Origin: Dirofilaria immitis
Taxonomy: Eukaryota; Nematoda; Chromadorea; Rhabditida; Onchocercidae
Reading direction: 5' to 3'
Length of the DNA stretch: 64,000 bases
Assembly (NCBI GenBank): GCA_024305405.1
Contig: JAKNDB010000066.1
Location: 62,001-126,000 of the forward strand
Positions 53,869-64,000 of the stretch are shown piece after piece. The notes under the pieces are model-generated. The model saw only the letters and a list, made by a program, of their open reading frames with translations, was not told the origin of the DNA and made no database searches. Made by a program: the position numbers and the translations under genes. Every line of letters begins with the position of its first letter. The stretch's first letter is position 1.

Positions 53869-53984
53869 GAATGATTGATTTTAATGAATGATTGATTTTA
53901 ATGAATGATTGATTTTAATGAATGATTGATTTTAATGAATGATTGATTTTAATGAATGATTGATTTTAATGAATGATTGATTTT
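53869..53984. repeat. 17-bp minisatellite, seven copies
   Basis: Unit GAATGATTGATTTTAAT repeats every 17 bases; the last copy is partial. It ends about 150 bases before the bacterial-like insert. Confidence 0.95.
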
Positions 53985-54138
53985 TTTATATATAATAATG
54001 TTTATCATCAAATGATAACTGTTTTGTAATAGTTGAGATATATGATGAAATTTCTAGGCCATTTCTGCTTTTTTCAAATATTGGAATGCATTTTGTAAAA
54101 TATTTGATTTCATTTCATCATTATCGATTACATTTTAT

Positions 54139-54446
54139 CTAATCCACTTTATCCTTCCATTTCACCACTTGATTAGGGTGAAAACCATAATTGATTTCGC
54201 CGGTTTCAGGATCAATTGGCTCGCCACTTTCATCTTCTAGAAAAAACGCATCATGCCCAATTGGGAAATGAGCACCAATTTTAATAGGTTCAGGACCAAA
54301 ATAATCAGCAGATATGCACCTTGAAAAAGGCATGTCATTCTTATTACAGCCTGTTATAAGCACATAAGCTGCAAGAAGTAGTAACCTAACCCAGAATTTG
54401 CCTAAGTGTCCATTAGTAAAAGCCTCTTCTCTCCTTTGCCACTCAT
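54139..54446 (-). pseudogene. Bacterial-like lipoprotein fragment, probably Wolbachia VirB6-family (nuclear insertion)
   Basis: A minus-strand frame reads through a charged stretch, a hydrophobic helix and a lipobox (LLLLAAYVLITGC), then CISADYFGPEPIKIGAHFP, DPETGEINYGFHP and QVVKWKD, ending at a TAG at 54139-54141. Helix plus lipobox Cys plus a C-I-x-A-D-x-F-G motif is what I associate with the start of Rickettsiales VirB6-like type IV secretion proteins. These are several hundred residues or more, so this is an N-terminal fragment. There is no ATG in the long frame before the helix. The ATG at 54446 opens a frame that stops after 14 codons; a 2-base shift near GGAGAGAAG would join it to the long frame. 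The segment is visibly less AT-rich than its flanks. Bacterial origin is an inference from recalled motifs, not from a search. Confidence 0.6.
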
Positions 54447-54612
54447 GATTCTAACTTAAATTCAGTAAGATGTGTAGGCTTAGCTAATTCTTTTGTATCT
54501 TTAACATCAATTCTTGCCCATTTTAAACTAAACTTTATAGCATATGTGTATTACCTTGAAAAAAGCCTACTATTTCTCTTATAACGTGTGTGTTATTTTG
54601 CAAAGATTCCTA
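54447..54612 (-). pseudogene. C-terminal remnant of an upstream bacterial-like gene
   Basis: Just upstream of the VirB6-like fragment, a minus-strand frame (KWARIDVKDTKELAKPTHL and on to FKLES) ends at a TGA at 54445-54443. That stop overlaps the next ATG by the 4-base ATGA arrangement typical of bacterial operons. Further upstream the coding-like sequence continues in another frame (NTHVIREIVGFFQGNTHML), so a single-base shift near 54540 probably separates two parts of one old gene. I cannot name the protein. In Rickettsiales operons virB6 follows virB4 or another virB6 copy, so either is possible. Confidence 0.45.
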
Positions 54613-57463
54613 GTCCTCTTCATTTTAACCATTCGAATTGAATTTTAAATTTATTAAATTGAAATATAATACTGCTGATCTATCAAGTTGATTTTATTTT
54701 CTTTCTTATCTTAGCTTACGATTAATCGAAGAGAAGATAATATCAATTTTTATTTATTAGAATAAACAAATGAATGTGAGCAAATTTTAATAATTTTTAA
54801 GACGAATAATGAAAAAAATCTTTGTCTTCAAATCGATTTTTACTATCTCTTCAAAGTAATAGTGAGGAAAGAATGAATGGCATTAATGGCATCAATCGTA
54901 GATTCATATTTGACATTCATCTTCTTTTCATTCTCGTCAAGAATTTATTTATAGATTCAGATTCATTAATTTTGGTCATTTTGAGAGAAAAGAATAGATT
55001 ATTTGATTCTTAATGAAGCAGTAAAATAAGATAAATTAGATGAGGAATTGGATCATTTACGGTAACATTCGAAAATGGTATCTATTACAATTAACTATTC
55101 AATTTAAAAGGATGGAATGAAATAACGAAATGGATAAATGAAGGATGAATGCTTCGATAGGATTAATTTTATCTTTAAAAAAAGCAAAACAAACAAAAAG
55201 GAAGTGATTTAATCTTTTACTGATAATATCGTTGATTCTCTTCTATCGAATATTTTATTATTCCTTTTGCTAATTAAAAGTAATGCTTCTCTCATTCTCA
55301 TATTTTAAGGGTATCCATCGTCGCCAAATTGCTTTTTTCATTCTAAAAATCTTTTAAGGCTCTCAATTTTATAAAAAATGATAGTATGCATTTAAAAGTC
55401 TTATAATGAATCTAAATAACTTAGTAATTAATAGTATTCAATTCTCATTCAGAATTCCACTGTCTGCTGCAGATTCTTAACTCTTTAATATCCTTTTGCG
55501 AATGAACAAAAATCTGACAGAATCATTATGAAGTTTATTATTATTATAATATAACAATTTGATAAAGTAATAAATTACATTTATAACTAGATATATTTAA
55601 TGTTACAATACTTAGCTAGTCTTGAAAGCATTGTCTGAAGGTATTTCTCATAATCTCTTTGTATATAGTATACAATTGAGGATCAGATCAGTTAAAATAA
55701 AGTCAATATTTCTATGAATCAGATGTTCAATAGTGTAAAAATAATGTTTATTATTACATGCTCTTTTAAAATATGATAGACTTATCGAAAATAGCTAGAT
55801 AATAATTTGTAATAAAAGTGATCGATTCGACATTATCTGAAATGAAATGAAAAAATGAAGGAATCGAAGAAAATTGTTTCATAAATTCTTCGTAATGAGA
55901 AAGTAGGATAATAATAATAATTATAGTAGGATAATAGTAGTACGAGAAAGTAGGATAACAATAATAATAGTAATAATTAGGATAATCGTAATAATAATAA
56001 TTAATCATAATTATTATTAATTTATTATTATTATTGTTATTATTATTATTATTATTATTATGATTTTCTGCCTCAATCTATTTTAAAATAAAATATTAAG
56101 TTTAAATCCCAAATATCTTGGATTGTGAGTTTTTCAAAATGTGAGTCTTTAACGCCAATTCATTGATCAGATCATTCTTTTCACGAATACATAATTTTTT
56201 TTTTTTTAAATTAAACTAGTCAATCAAATAGTCACATAGTAAATTTGTTAATTTATATATTGATACTATAGATAGATATATCAGAAGTTATTCATGAATG
56301 TTTTTCTTTTCCTTGTCTGCTTAAATTTGTTCATAAAATTATGAATTATATTATAACTGTATTAAAGAAATTTGGATCGAAAAGTGAATTTCAGATTAAT
56401 AAGAAGAGATTTGTTAAATTTTGGATGCAAAGTGGTTGAAGGCAAAAGAATAGAATATCGTGATGTTAGAAAGCTGTAAATCAGAATCGGATTCAAATAA
56501 TAAGAAATATATTTCGGCAACAAATATCGAAACGGATAATAATGATACATGTTTCGTCACACCTTTAGAAAGATCGTTTGCTTCTTTGGTGCAGCACAAG
56601 ACGCAAATAACGTAATTTATTTTTAATAAATATTATGAACAGTTGTCGTTGTGAGACTGAGAGTTGATTATTTTGAGATATTAAAAATGAAAGGATTGTG
56701 ATAGAAGTGATCCTACGCAATTCATAACTCAATAATCACTGACCTTTATCCAGTGAAGGAATTCATTGCGTGAATTTCGAGATTGAGTAATTCATTCTCC
56801 ATCTCTTGATTCTCTATATAAAAATAATTCAGCAATCCTATGAAGGTATTTCTATACTTCCTTCTTATCTCATTGTCTGCTCTGACTCTCCATCATATAT
56901 TTCCTGAATGTTTTAACTCCTTTTAAAGCCATTTTATTTCACTTTGAAATTATATGCTCGAGAAATAAGCCTAAGAATAGCAGATGTCGGAAAATCTGAA
57001 TCCATATTTTCCCTTTGTTTCTGACAGCAATAAATCTGATCATAAGGATGATCTCATCTTACGTGATCTTTTCAGTTGCCTGCTCTATGAGCATAAAATT
57101 TATATGATGATATAAAATTTTTTAAAATTATTGTTCTTTTGATAAATGATAAATTTTTGGAAGGAATATATGATGACTCCTCTCTCCGAATAGGTAAGAT
57201 ATTCAATATCATTCATTCTATTGTCTTAATTAAGAAGGTAAGATATTTAAAAAGAAATAGAAAATTTGCTATTTAATCTTTGATTCAAAATGACAAATAA
57301 TGCGAAAGGTATTAATTAGTTAATAAAACTTTCTCTTTTTTTTACATCTTTTGATTTTATTTCATATGTTAGTTTTAATTTTTCCAATTTCTTACAAATA
57401 ATTAATCCCAAAAATTTCAATTAATAAATGTTTGCCATTTTAATTCAATGAATTAATAAATTT

Positions 57464-57494
<31 letters not shown>

Positions 57495-57500
57495 GTGATA

Positions 57501-57531
<31 letters not shown>

Positions 57532-60500
57532 TGAGAAAAATTTAGTGATGAATAAGAAAAAAATGGCATGAGTAATAATAATAATAAATATTAATTAATA
57601 ATTCTATAATAATCATGAAATGAAGAATTTGAAATGAATTTCATGATAAAATGATAATTCTTTATTAAATAATAACATAGCATATGTAATGCTTATTTGT
57701 TTATTAATTTGCATGATGAATTTAGTATTTTAAATGAAATATAATTTCTGAAATATTCGCAAACTTTATAAACAATGAGAAATATCAAATATATATTTGT
57801 TCGCTTACCTTAGAATATTCCTATCGTATCGTAATGATTCCTATTGAAAATCACAATTAATTTATATATGCAAGATGATATACGCAATTCTTGTTTTTCT
57901 ATTTCATATAAAATATATTTTCATGTATATTAATCATATTAACGTTAATTCATTTGTATTACTGTAATAGATTGATTCAATAAATGAATGCAATATGTGA
58001 ATTTTAATGAGAGATTATTTCAATTTTAGAAAAATTCTTTAAAAAAAAAAGAAAAATAACGCACTAAAATTTGTCTAAGAAAGAGCCAAAAATTAAAATA
58101 AAAAAGGAAATCTTTGAGTACTTTTAGAAATGAATTTTCATTGCATATAACAATTCTTGCGCCAAAGAGATATCAGAAAGTGATGCTTTGTAAGTATTAT
58201 CTTTTGCTCTTTGTAAGTTCGTTTACTTTTAAATTTGTCATATAGGATGATGATATTCATATAAAATAGAAATGGACGAAAATGTTCATTATTAATGCTA
58301 ATTTAATGGATGTATTCGGTAATGTTTAGATTGCGATAGCAAACAGATGGAATTGATTCTAAAATTATCTTCTTTATTGATTGTTTCATTTTCTTATAAT
58401 CATTCCTAATATCATCAGTAATTTTTAATGTTATTCATGCTAATGAATATTTCACGGTAACATTGAATACATGGAATTGAAATTTGACGGAAGTATGCGA
58501 ACTAAGGAATATTTTGAAAGTAAAAATATGAATCATCAAAATGCTATCAAGGATCACATTATATCAACCAGATTGATAACTCGAAGACTGTGGGATGGCA
58601 GCAATCCTGAAATAAAGCATCAAGAGAGGAACCGCAGTAAATTGGATGCGAGAAAGTCGGAGAAATAAAAGATGCTGAGCGATAGATAATTTTAATCAGA
58701 GCACTGAAATTTTCTTTCACTTCGCTTCTAAAAGAGACCGATCGATTTCCAACATAATCTGGCTGACTTGGCCAAGAGTGCTTCATTGAGGCTAAAATCC
58801 AACTAGGTCTCATCCTATGATGATTGATCATGAAATAAAACGATGAGCATAATCATCGAATGTAGTAATTATTACATGTTGTAGTATCTTAAATACGATG
58901 AAATGTGTGTAATCTTAAATAATTTCCAGGAAAATGAGTAAGCGTTAATTTATAGATAAGAATTTTCGCCTTCTATTATTGACTTTTATTAAATATCTAT
59001 ATTATGAATCAAAAAAGCTATTAGCCAATTACCTGATTGGTATTGTTGTTTACCTGATTAGTAATTGACATATATATTCATTTATTTCAGGATAGTCTAT
59101 GCCATAATTAATTTAGACATTGATAACTCTGTTCCTAATAAATTGCTTATTGTTTCTCGAAGACCAGAATAATATCAAGAATTAGATTTTTTCAATAGAC
59201 TATCTGTCGACTATTATTCATTTTGACATTCTTAAAGCATCAAAATTAAATTTTCTACTTATTAATTATAATTATATTTTGCATTTGTATTAATAATTAT
59301 TGATGTTAATTTAACCAAAACAAACAATTTCTTTTATACAAATTTCTCGACGAATAGTTGTGATAAAGATTTTATTGATTAGCGGAAAATTTATCTATGT
59401 TATACGGCTATTATCAGAGAATATATAATGAATTCGCTGAACTATTATTTATTCGCTTGATCGAGGCAAACTTTCCCGCAGTCTTCTTTGGAAGTTCCTA
59501 TTTGAATGTTTCCTTCTCGTTCTGTGAAAGATTCCTTCTGCTGATCTTGCGTGGATCACGTTTATACAGTGGGAGTTTGCTTACTACATATCAAAAATCA
59601 TAACACGTTGAACTATGAGAGACAATAACGGGAAAGATTGAACACTGAATGGACAGAAGCTTGATCCAGTCATGCTACGTATTCAGTAAGGGAGATGGCG
59701 GTACTCACAGAAGAAGTTCTGATTAATTCCGCGCTATCAACCACGACAACACGGGCGTAAAGACCAAAAGTTTGATTAACAGATCGAAAGACCAGAAGTT
59801 TATTTATCCTAAGATATTTTTATAATACAAAAATTCTTTAGATATTTTATCATCGCTGAAATCTATAAAAATTTTGGTTACACCGATATACCCGATTGAC
59901 TGAGTGAGATGAATCCATCGGATCGGAAAAGGGTGGAAAGAATTCGGGTAATGTAATAAAAGTGTAGTTGTTTGAATTCGTCGTTTTATAGTTAACATCG
60001 TATTCACAAAGTCATGTATATATTGATTTCTCAAACATTGTTTATTTCATTTTTGAGATTCTTCATTGTTAATGTTAATTTCTGAAGGCTGGGTATGGCA
60101 TATTTATTATCAATGCTTTCCTTCCCTTATTTCTTCATTCTTCATTTCTGCCTGTTTTTTCTAAATTTCTTTTTCTTCTTAAATTTCCATGGAACTTCCA
60201 ATTCATTAACTGGTTATCACTGCTGTAGTTATTGTTTCTATATTTTTTAGGAGAAATTCTTCGAGATTGATTAAATATTTCTTTAATATATCCAATGTCG
60301 GAGAAAGATTTTCTAAATTGATTTCATCTTGTTTGACTTTCTTGTTACTGTGATCTCGTTGTGTTAACAATAGTTTTTATCGATTTCATATGATATTATT
60401 ATCCATAAAAGTATTCTCGAATGTTTATTGCCACTGCTGTTATAAAAGTTTTTCAATGATATTTGATAAAGATGAATAGATATGATAAAGGTTTATTTAT

Positions 60501-63500
60501 TGATAGAAAATTTATTCTTTATAAACAAACCCGAAAATATAACAATCACTATATTATTCTGCAGTCAGCATGTTGTAAATTCTTTTTATTCATCATAAAT
60601 TGAAGGAATGCTCTTTGGAATCTCCAAAAATTCCTTTGAGTGTTCGGTTCGATTCAATTCAAGTTTGTATTGATTGTTCCAATCATGCTATCTGAACTGA
60701 ATACTCTGATTGATCTTTTAGTGGATGTTTGTTTTAATCTGCCACAATTTATATATTTTTTTCAAGCTTAAGCATAAAGGTCAAAAGTTTAATTACAACA
60801 AAAAACATTTCTATACGATACGGATTTTTAATCAATTTCATCGCATTTTATTCTATAAAATAGTTAGTTCAATCTTTTGATAGTTTTATTTCATTTTATT
60901 TTTTTAATATTTTCTATTTTTTTACTTATAATATAATATTATCCGTATAGAAAGAAATTCATTCATTTCCAATATAATTTTGTTGTTATAATTTTTTAAG
61001 TTATAATTTAGTATAGTTGATAATAGAAAAGGAAATGATATGATATAATTTCCAAGGGAAAGTGATAGATATTTATATTTTCTACCATTACTCAATCTTT
61101 TAACCGATACAATTATCTTCTCAATGAACGGTGCAAATCTTATAATGCCTTTTTTACAGCAGTTACTATCATATGTTTCACCATATCCTAATTTAAATTT
61201 TGAATTTTTTCTAGTTGGATAAATTTGAAAAATTAATTAATTTCAATTCGTATACCAAGCTGTATCGATAACTTTTTAGACTATCTGATTATTCTTAATT
61301 TATCACAGATTATCATAGATGATAATCAATTTAACTACTTGTAATTTATTCGTTAAATAATGTTATGATATTGGCCCCAAATTTTATGATTTCCTTTCTT
61401 CCAATTTTTATTCCAATTTCTGCTTTGTTGTAATATATGATTTTGATATTGATCATCAAATAAGGCAATACCAATTTTTTTTTCTGTTTTCTATAGATTT
61501 GATCGATTTGCTAAATTATTGGATAATGAAAGATAAGTGTTAATTAACAAAGGTTCCATTCATTATTTAGAAATAAGATAACCCTTGAAAAGTAACAAAA
61601 TTTTTTTCTCATACTATCTTAAATTTATAATCATTTAAGACTATTTGTTTTGAATTTCAGTCGTTTGATTACAACTAAGATAGAAGTTTCCTCTTCAATA
61701 TTATATGGTATACATTTTAACTTGGCTCTAATAATTTCCTACATATCAGTTAGAAAATAAAACAAAACGATAACATACTGTTTAAGCTCAAGTTAATTTA
61801 TAAAATGATAATTTTAATAAAGTACTGCTTATAATCATAGCATAAATATACAATACGTTTTAATTATAATATAAAAATTAAAAGTTTGTTAAATCACAAC
61901 ATCAAAGACTTATTTATATTAATATATTTTTATAAATATACAGTACATGAATTCTTTGATTATTTCATCATACAGTATTCTATAAAATATTGCGAGAGTT
62001 TCATAGAACATATGGAACTTTTTCTTTTTTTTTTGTATGCTTTCATTTCTAAGTTTTTTCATATAGGTAAATTTATAGAATCAATGAAAAGATTACGTAT
62101 ATTTCAGCTCACGTATGCAATACGGAAGAAAGCAGAATCTGAAGGCACGATTGCAACAGTATTATGTGGAGAACATCAAGACAAGTTAGTTTTACTTGTA
62201 TTATGATGTTTCTAATTAAATGATAGTATAATGAATGATCGTACTGTTAATTATTATCATAATGAATTTTTTGGGATGAATATCACTATAACACACTTGT
62301 GATTTCTTCCATAACTAATAAACCATCTAAAAAAGCAAATATGAAAGTTGCATGTAAGATCTCTATATGATCATACATTTCATCGTTCATTTAAATTTCA
62401 TTAAGATAGATGATTATTTCTAAGAATTCTTTTTAACAACAACGATGAAACAACCGTTACATTTGCAAATCACATGTAATTTTGAAAGAAAACGGAGATG
62501 GCTTTGATCATCATTTGAATTTGTAAGAACTGCATCGGATCAAATAATCAAATGAATTTTAGCAGATAGCACGGATAGAATGAATGATAGTGTAATTTTA
62601 TGCGCTATCAGATATCAGATATGAATGATAGAATTATGATGAAGAACGAAAGAACAAATGAATATCTCGGGAGAATTTTCAATTGAAAAAAAAACAATGC
62701 TTGCAAAATACAACAATGAGAGATGAAGCATTGTTGTTTTTCAATTGGATTAAAATGAAAAATAAAAAATTAGGCTTATCACAGAGGTAACGATCGCGAT
62801 GAAAAGTAAAAAAATTCTGAAGTTAGCAACAAAGAGCAAAGGTCACGCAAATATTTCAATTTTGATGGGATATAATATATTGGCTTATTACAATAATATA
62901 GTAATTAATGAAAATATATAATAATTGTAGAAATCTGATATGTTTTATATTGCAAAAAATTGAAAATTATCTTTTAATGTTTTATATTGGAAAAACAATG
63001 GGAAAATAAAAATTTTAAAAACTATTTTATCAAATCAAAAATAACTGTAAATATATCGATTGATAATCAGTGAAAAAAAAAAAAAGAATGATTCTAATTG
63101 GAAAATCGTGATATAAGTAATATTAGCAGCAGTAATTTTCATAAATATCTTAATAGTAAACATAACAAAATTTATAGGGAAGAAATATTTAAGAAAAGTA
63201 TAAGTTTGCTACTTGCATTTATTATATACATATGAAGAACTTCTGATGATTGCAAACTGGAAACTTCTGACAACTGTAGCTGGAAACTTCTGATGATTGT
63301 AGACTGGAAGAAGCCAAAAAAAATTAATCATAACCAGATGAAATGAATGAATTTTTTTCCCTCTTATTAAAATTATAAATCTACAAATAAAAACAGTTGT
63401 AGAAAGTCCTTGAAGATTACAAAATAACTCAAATTCAACTAGAAAAGGTCAAATAGCAAAATGTCAAATGCTAAAAGTTAAAAGATGAGAGATTTTGAAA

Positions 63501-63761
63501 AGAATTATGATTGTCTTAAAGATATTGAAAGTATTGAGATATACCAGAGAATCGAAACAAAAACTGTGATGATGACAGATGCTGCATAGAACAACGGAGC
63601 AATTAGTAAATTTGTTCGATGCAGAAGCTCAATTATGCATTCTGATATTGAGTAGATTCAGATGTCGATTTCATTTCATCATTTCATTTATCATTTTGAT
63701 AATAACTTAAGTTCCAATTTTATTTTTTCGATTTATCCGAAACTTTCTTATACTCTTTTAG
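54613..63761. other. Gene-poor region / 5' flank or introns of the SLO-2 gene
   Basis: About 9 kb of AT-rich DNA with AAT-type repeats (55.9-56.06 and 57.46-57.53 kb). Two blocks are less AT-rich and may contain exons or promoter sequence: 58.45-58.83 kb and 59.40-59.96 kb. In the second, the minus strand has an open stretch ending in a good donor (TCTTCT^GTGAGT at 59711), but no matching in-phase acceptor. The conserved SLO-2 sequence expected just before S1 was not found here. Confidence 0.4.
62108..62184 (+). CDS. Possible internal exon of unknown product
   Basis: A strong acceptor (TATATTTCAG) is followed by 77 open bases (LTYAIRKKAESEGTIATVLC, then GEHQD) and a donor (AA^GTTAGT). Composition and codon use look coding. 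It is on the same strand as the SLO-2 exon and 1.6 kb upstream, but its end phase (2) does not fit that exon directly (which needs 1), so another exon would have to lie between. I do not recognise the peptide. Confidence 0.3.
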
Positions 63762-63897
63762 GCTTTCGTATTCGACTTTTCAATTTATTTATTAAAGTAC
63801 TTTCTTGCGTTCTATATTGTGTACGAGTTGTTAATGATAATGGACGACTTCCACGTTATATTAAACCGAATTATTATACTCTCAATGAAATTAAATA
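63762..63897 (+). CDS. slo-2: SLO-2/KCNT-type sodium- or chloride-gated potassium channel, S1 exon (partial gene)
   Basis: Exon between acceptor CTCTTTTAG (63753-63761) and donor GTAAGT (63898). It needs one carried base and encodes FRIRLFNLFIKVLSC, VLYCVRVVND and a hydrophilic extracellular stretch (LPRYIKPNYYTL). KCNT1/KCNT2 have RIRLFN(F)xxKLLTCLLYIVRVLLDD at the start of S1, so this is transmembrane segment 1. In this family S1-S6 and tandem RCK domains form a high-conductance K+ channel of neurons and muscle. The rest of the gene is beyond the right edge; the N-terminal cytoplasmic exon before S1 was not located. SLO-1 (BK) differs at S1 and is less likely. Confidence 0.8.
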
Positions 63898-64000
63898 GTA
63901 AGTACCTTTTTTTTCTTTATAAATTTGAATAAACGATAATCAGATTAAAATTATAAATAATTAAATTCTAATTACAATTTAACTAAATCATCTTCTTCTT

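Larger units (their letters stand above)
39678..54138. other. Long gene-poor region upstream of the BCAR3-type gene
   Basis: About 14.5 kb of AT-rich DNA with many satellites, listed separately. No reading frame here shows a recognisable domain. A GC-richer stretch at about 44.55-44.71 kb ends on the minus strand in ACAG^GTAGAA, a plausible donor, so it could be a distant 5' UTR exon of the BCAR3-type gene or another transcript. That is weak evidence. 44.7-48.9 and 49.4-51.3 kb show nothing I can call. Confidence 0.5.

Overview
The window is eukaryotic and most likely from a filarial (spirurid) nematode. It is very AT-rich, with many small exons bounded by TTTTCAG-type acceptors and GTAAG/GTTAG-type donors, and its proteins have clear animal orthologues. 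A short segment at 54.14-54.61 kb looks like decayed bacterial operon DNA. Its lipoprotein signature resembles the Wolbachia/Rickettsiales VirB6 family, which fits a genome that hosts or once hosted Wolbachia. The species cannot be named from this sequence.

Layout. (1) <1-11.1 kb, minus strand: class VII unconventional myosin (hum-6/MYO7A type). Motor, IQ neck and the start of the first MyTH4 domain are present; the tail runs off the left edge. (2) 13.0-27.6 kb, minus: a complete 25-exon NPC1-type sterol transporter. (3) 27.6-34.2 kb: intergenic, with recent duplications and a paired E-box. (4) 34.2-39.7 kb, minus: a 10-exon SH2 + Cdc25-like adaptor of the BCAR3/NSP family. (5) 39.7-63.7 kb: about 24 kb poor in genes and dense in micro- and minisatellites, containing the bacterial-like insert. 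(6) 63.76-63.90 kb, plus: an exon carrying the S1 segment of a SLO-2/KCNT potassium channel that continues past the right edge.

The genes do not form a pathway or operon; they are independent animal genes. I resolved exons by matching reading phase across every junction. This showed that the three large genes carry nine single-base indels (six in NPC1, two in the myosin, one in BCAR3), many of them in short homopolymers, while codons on both sides stay well conserved. The simplest reading is uncorrected indels in a draft assembly, not three pseudogenes. Gene prediction on this contig will therefore be fragmented.
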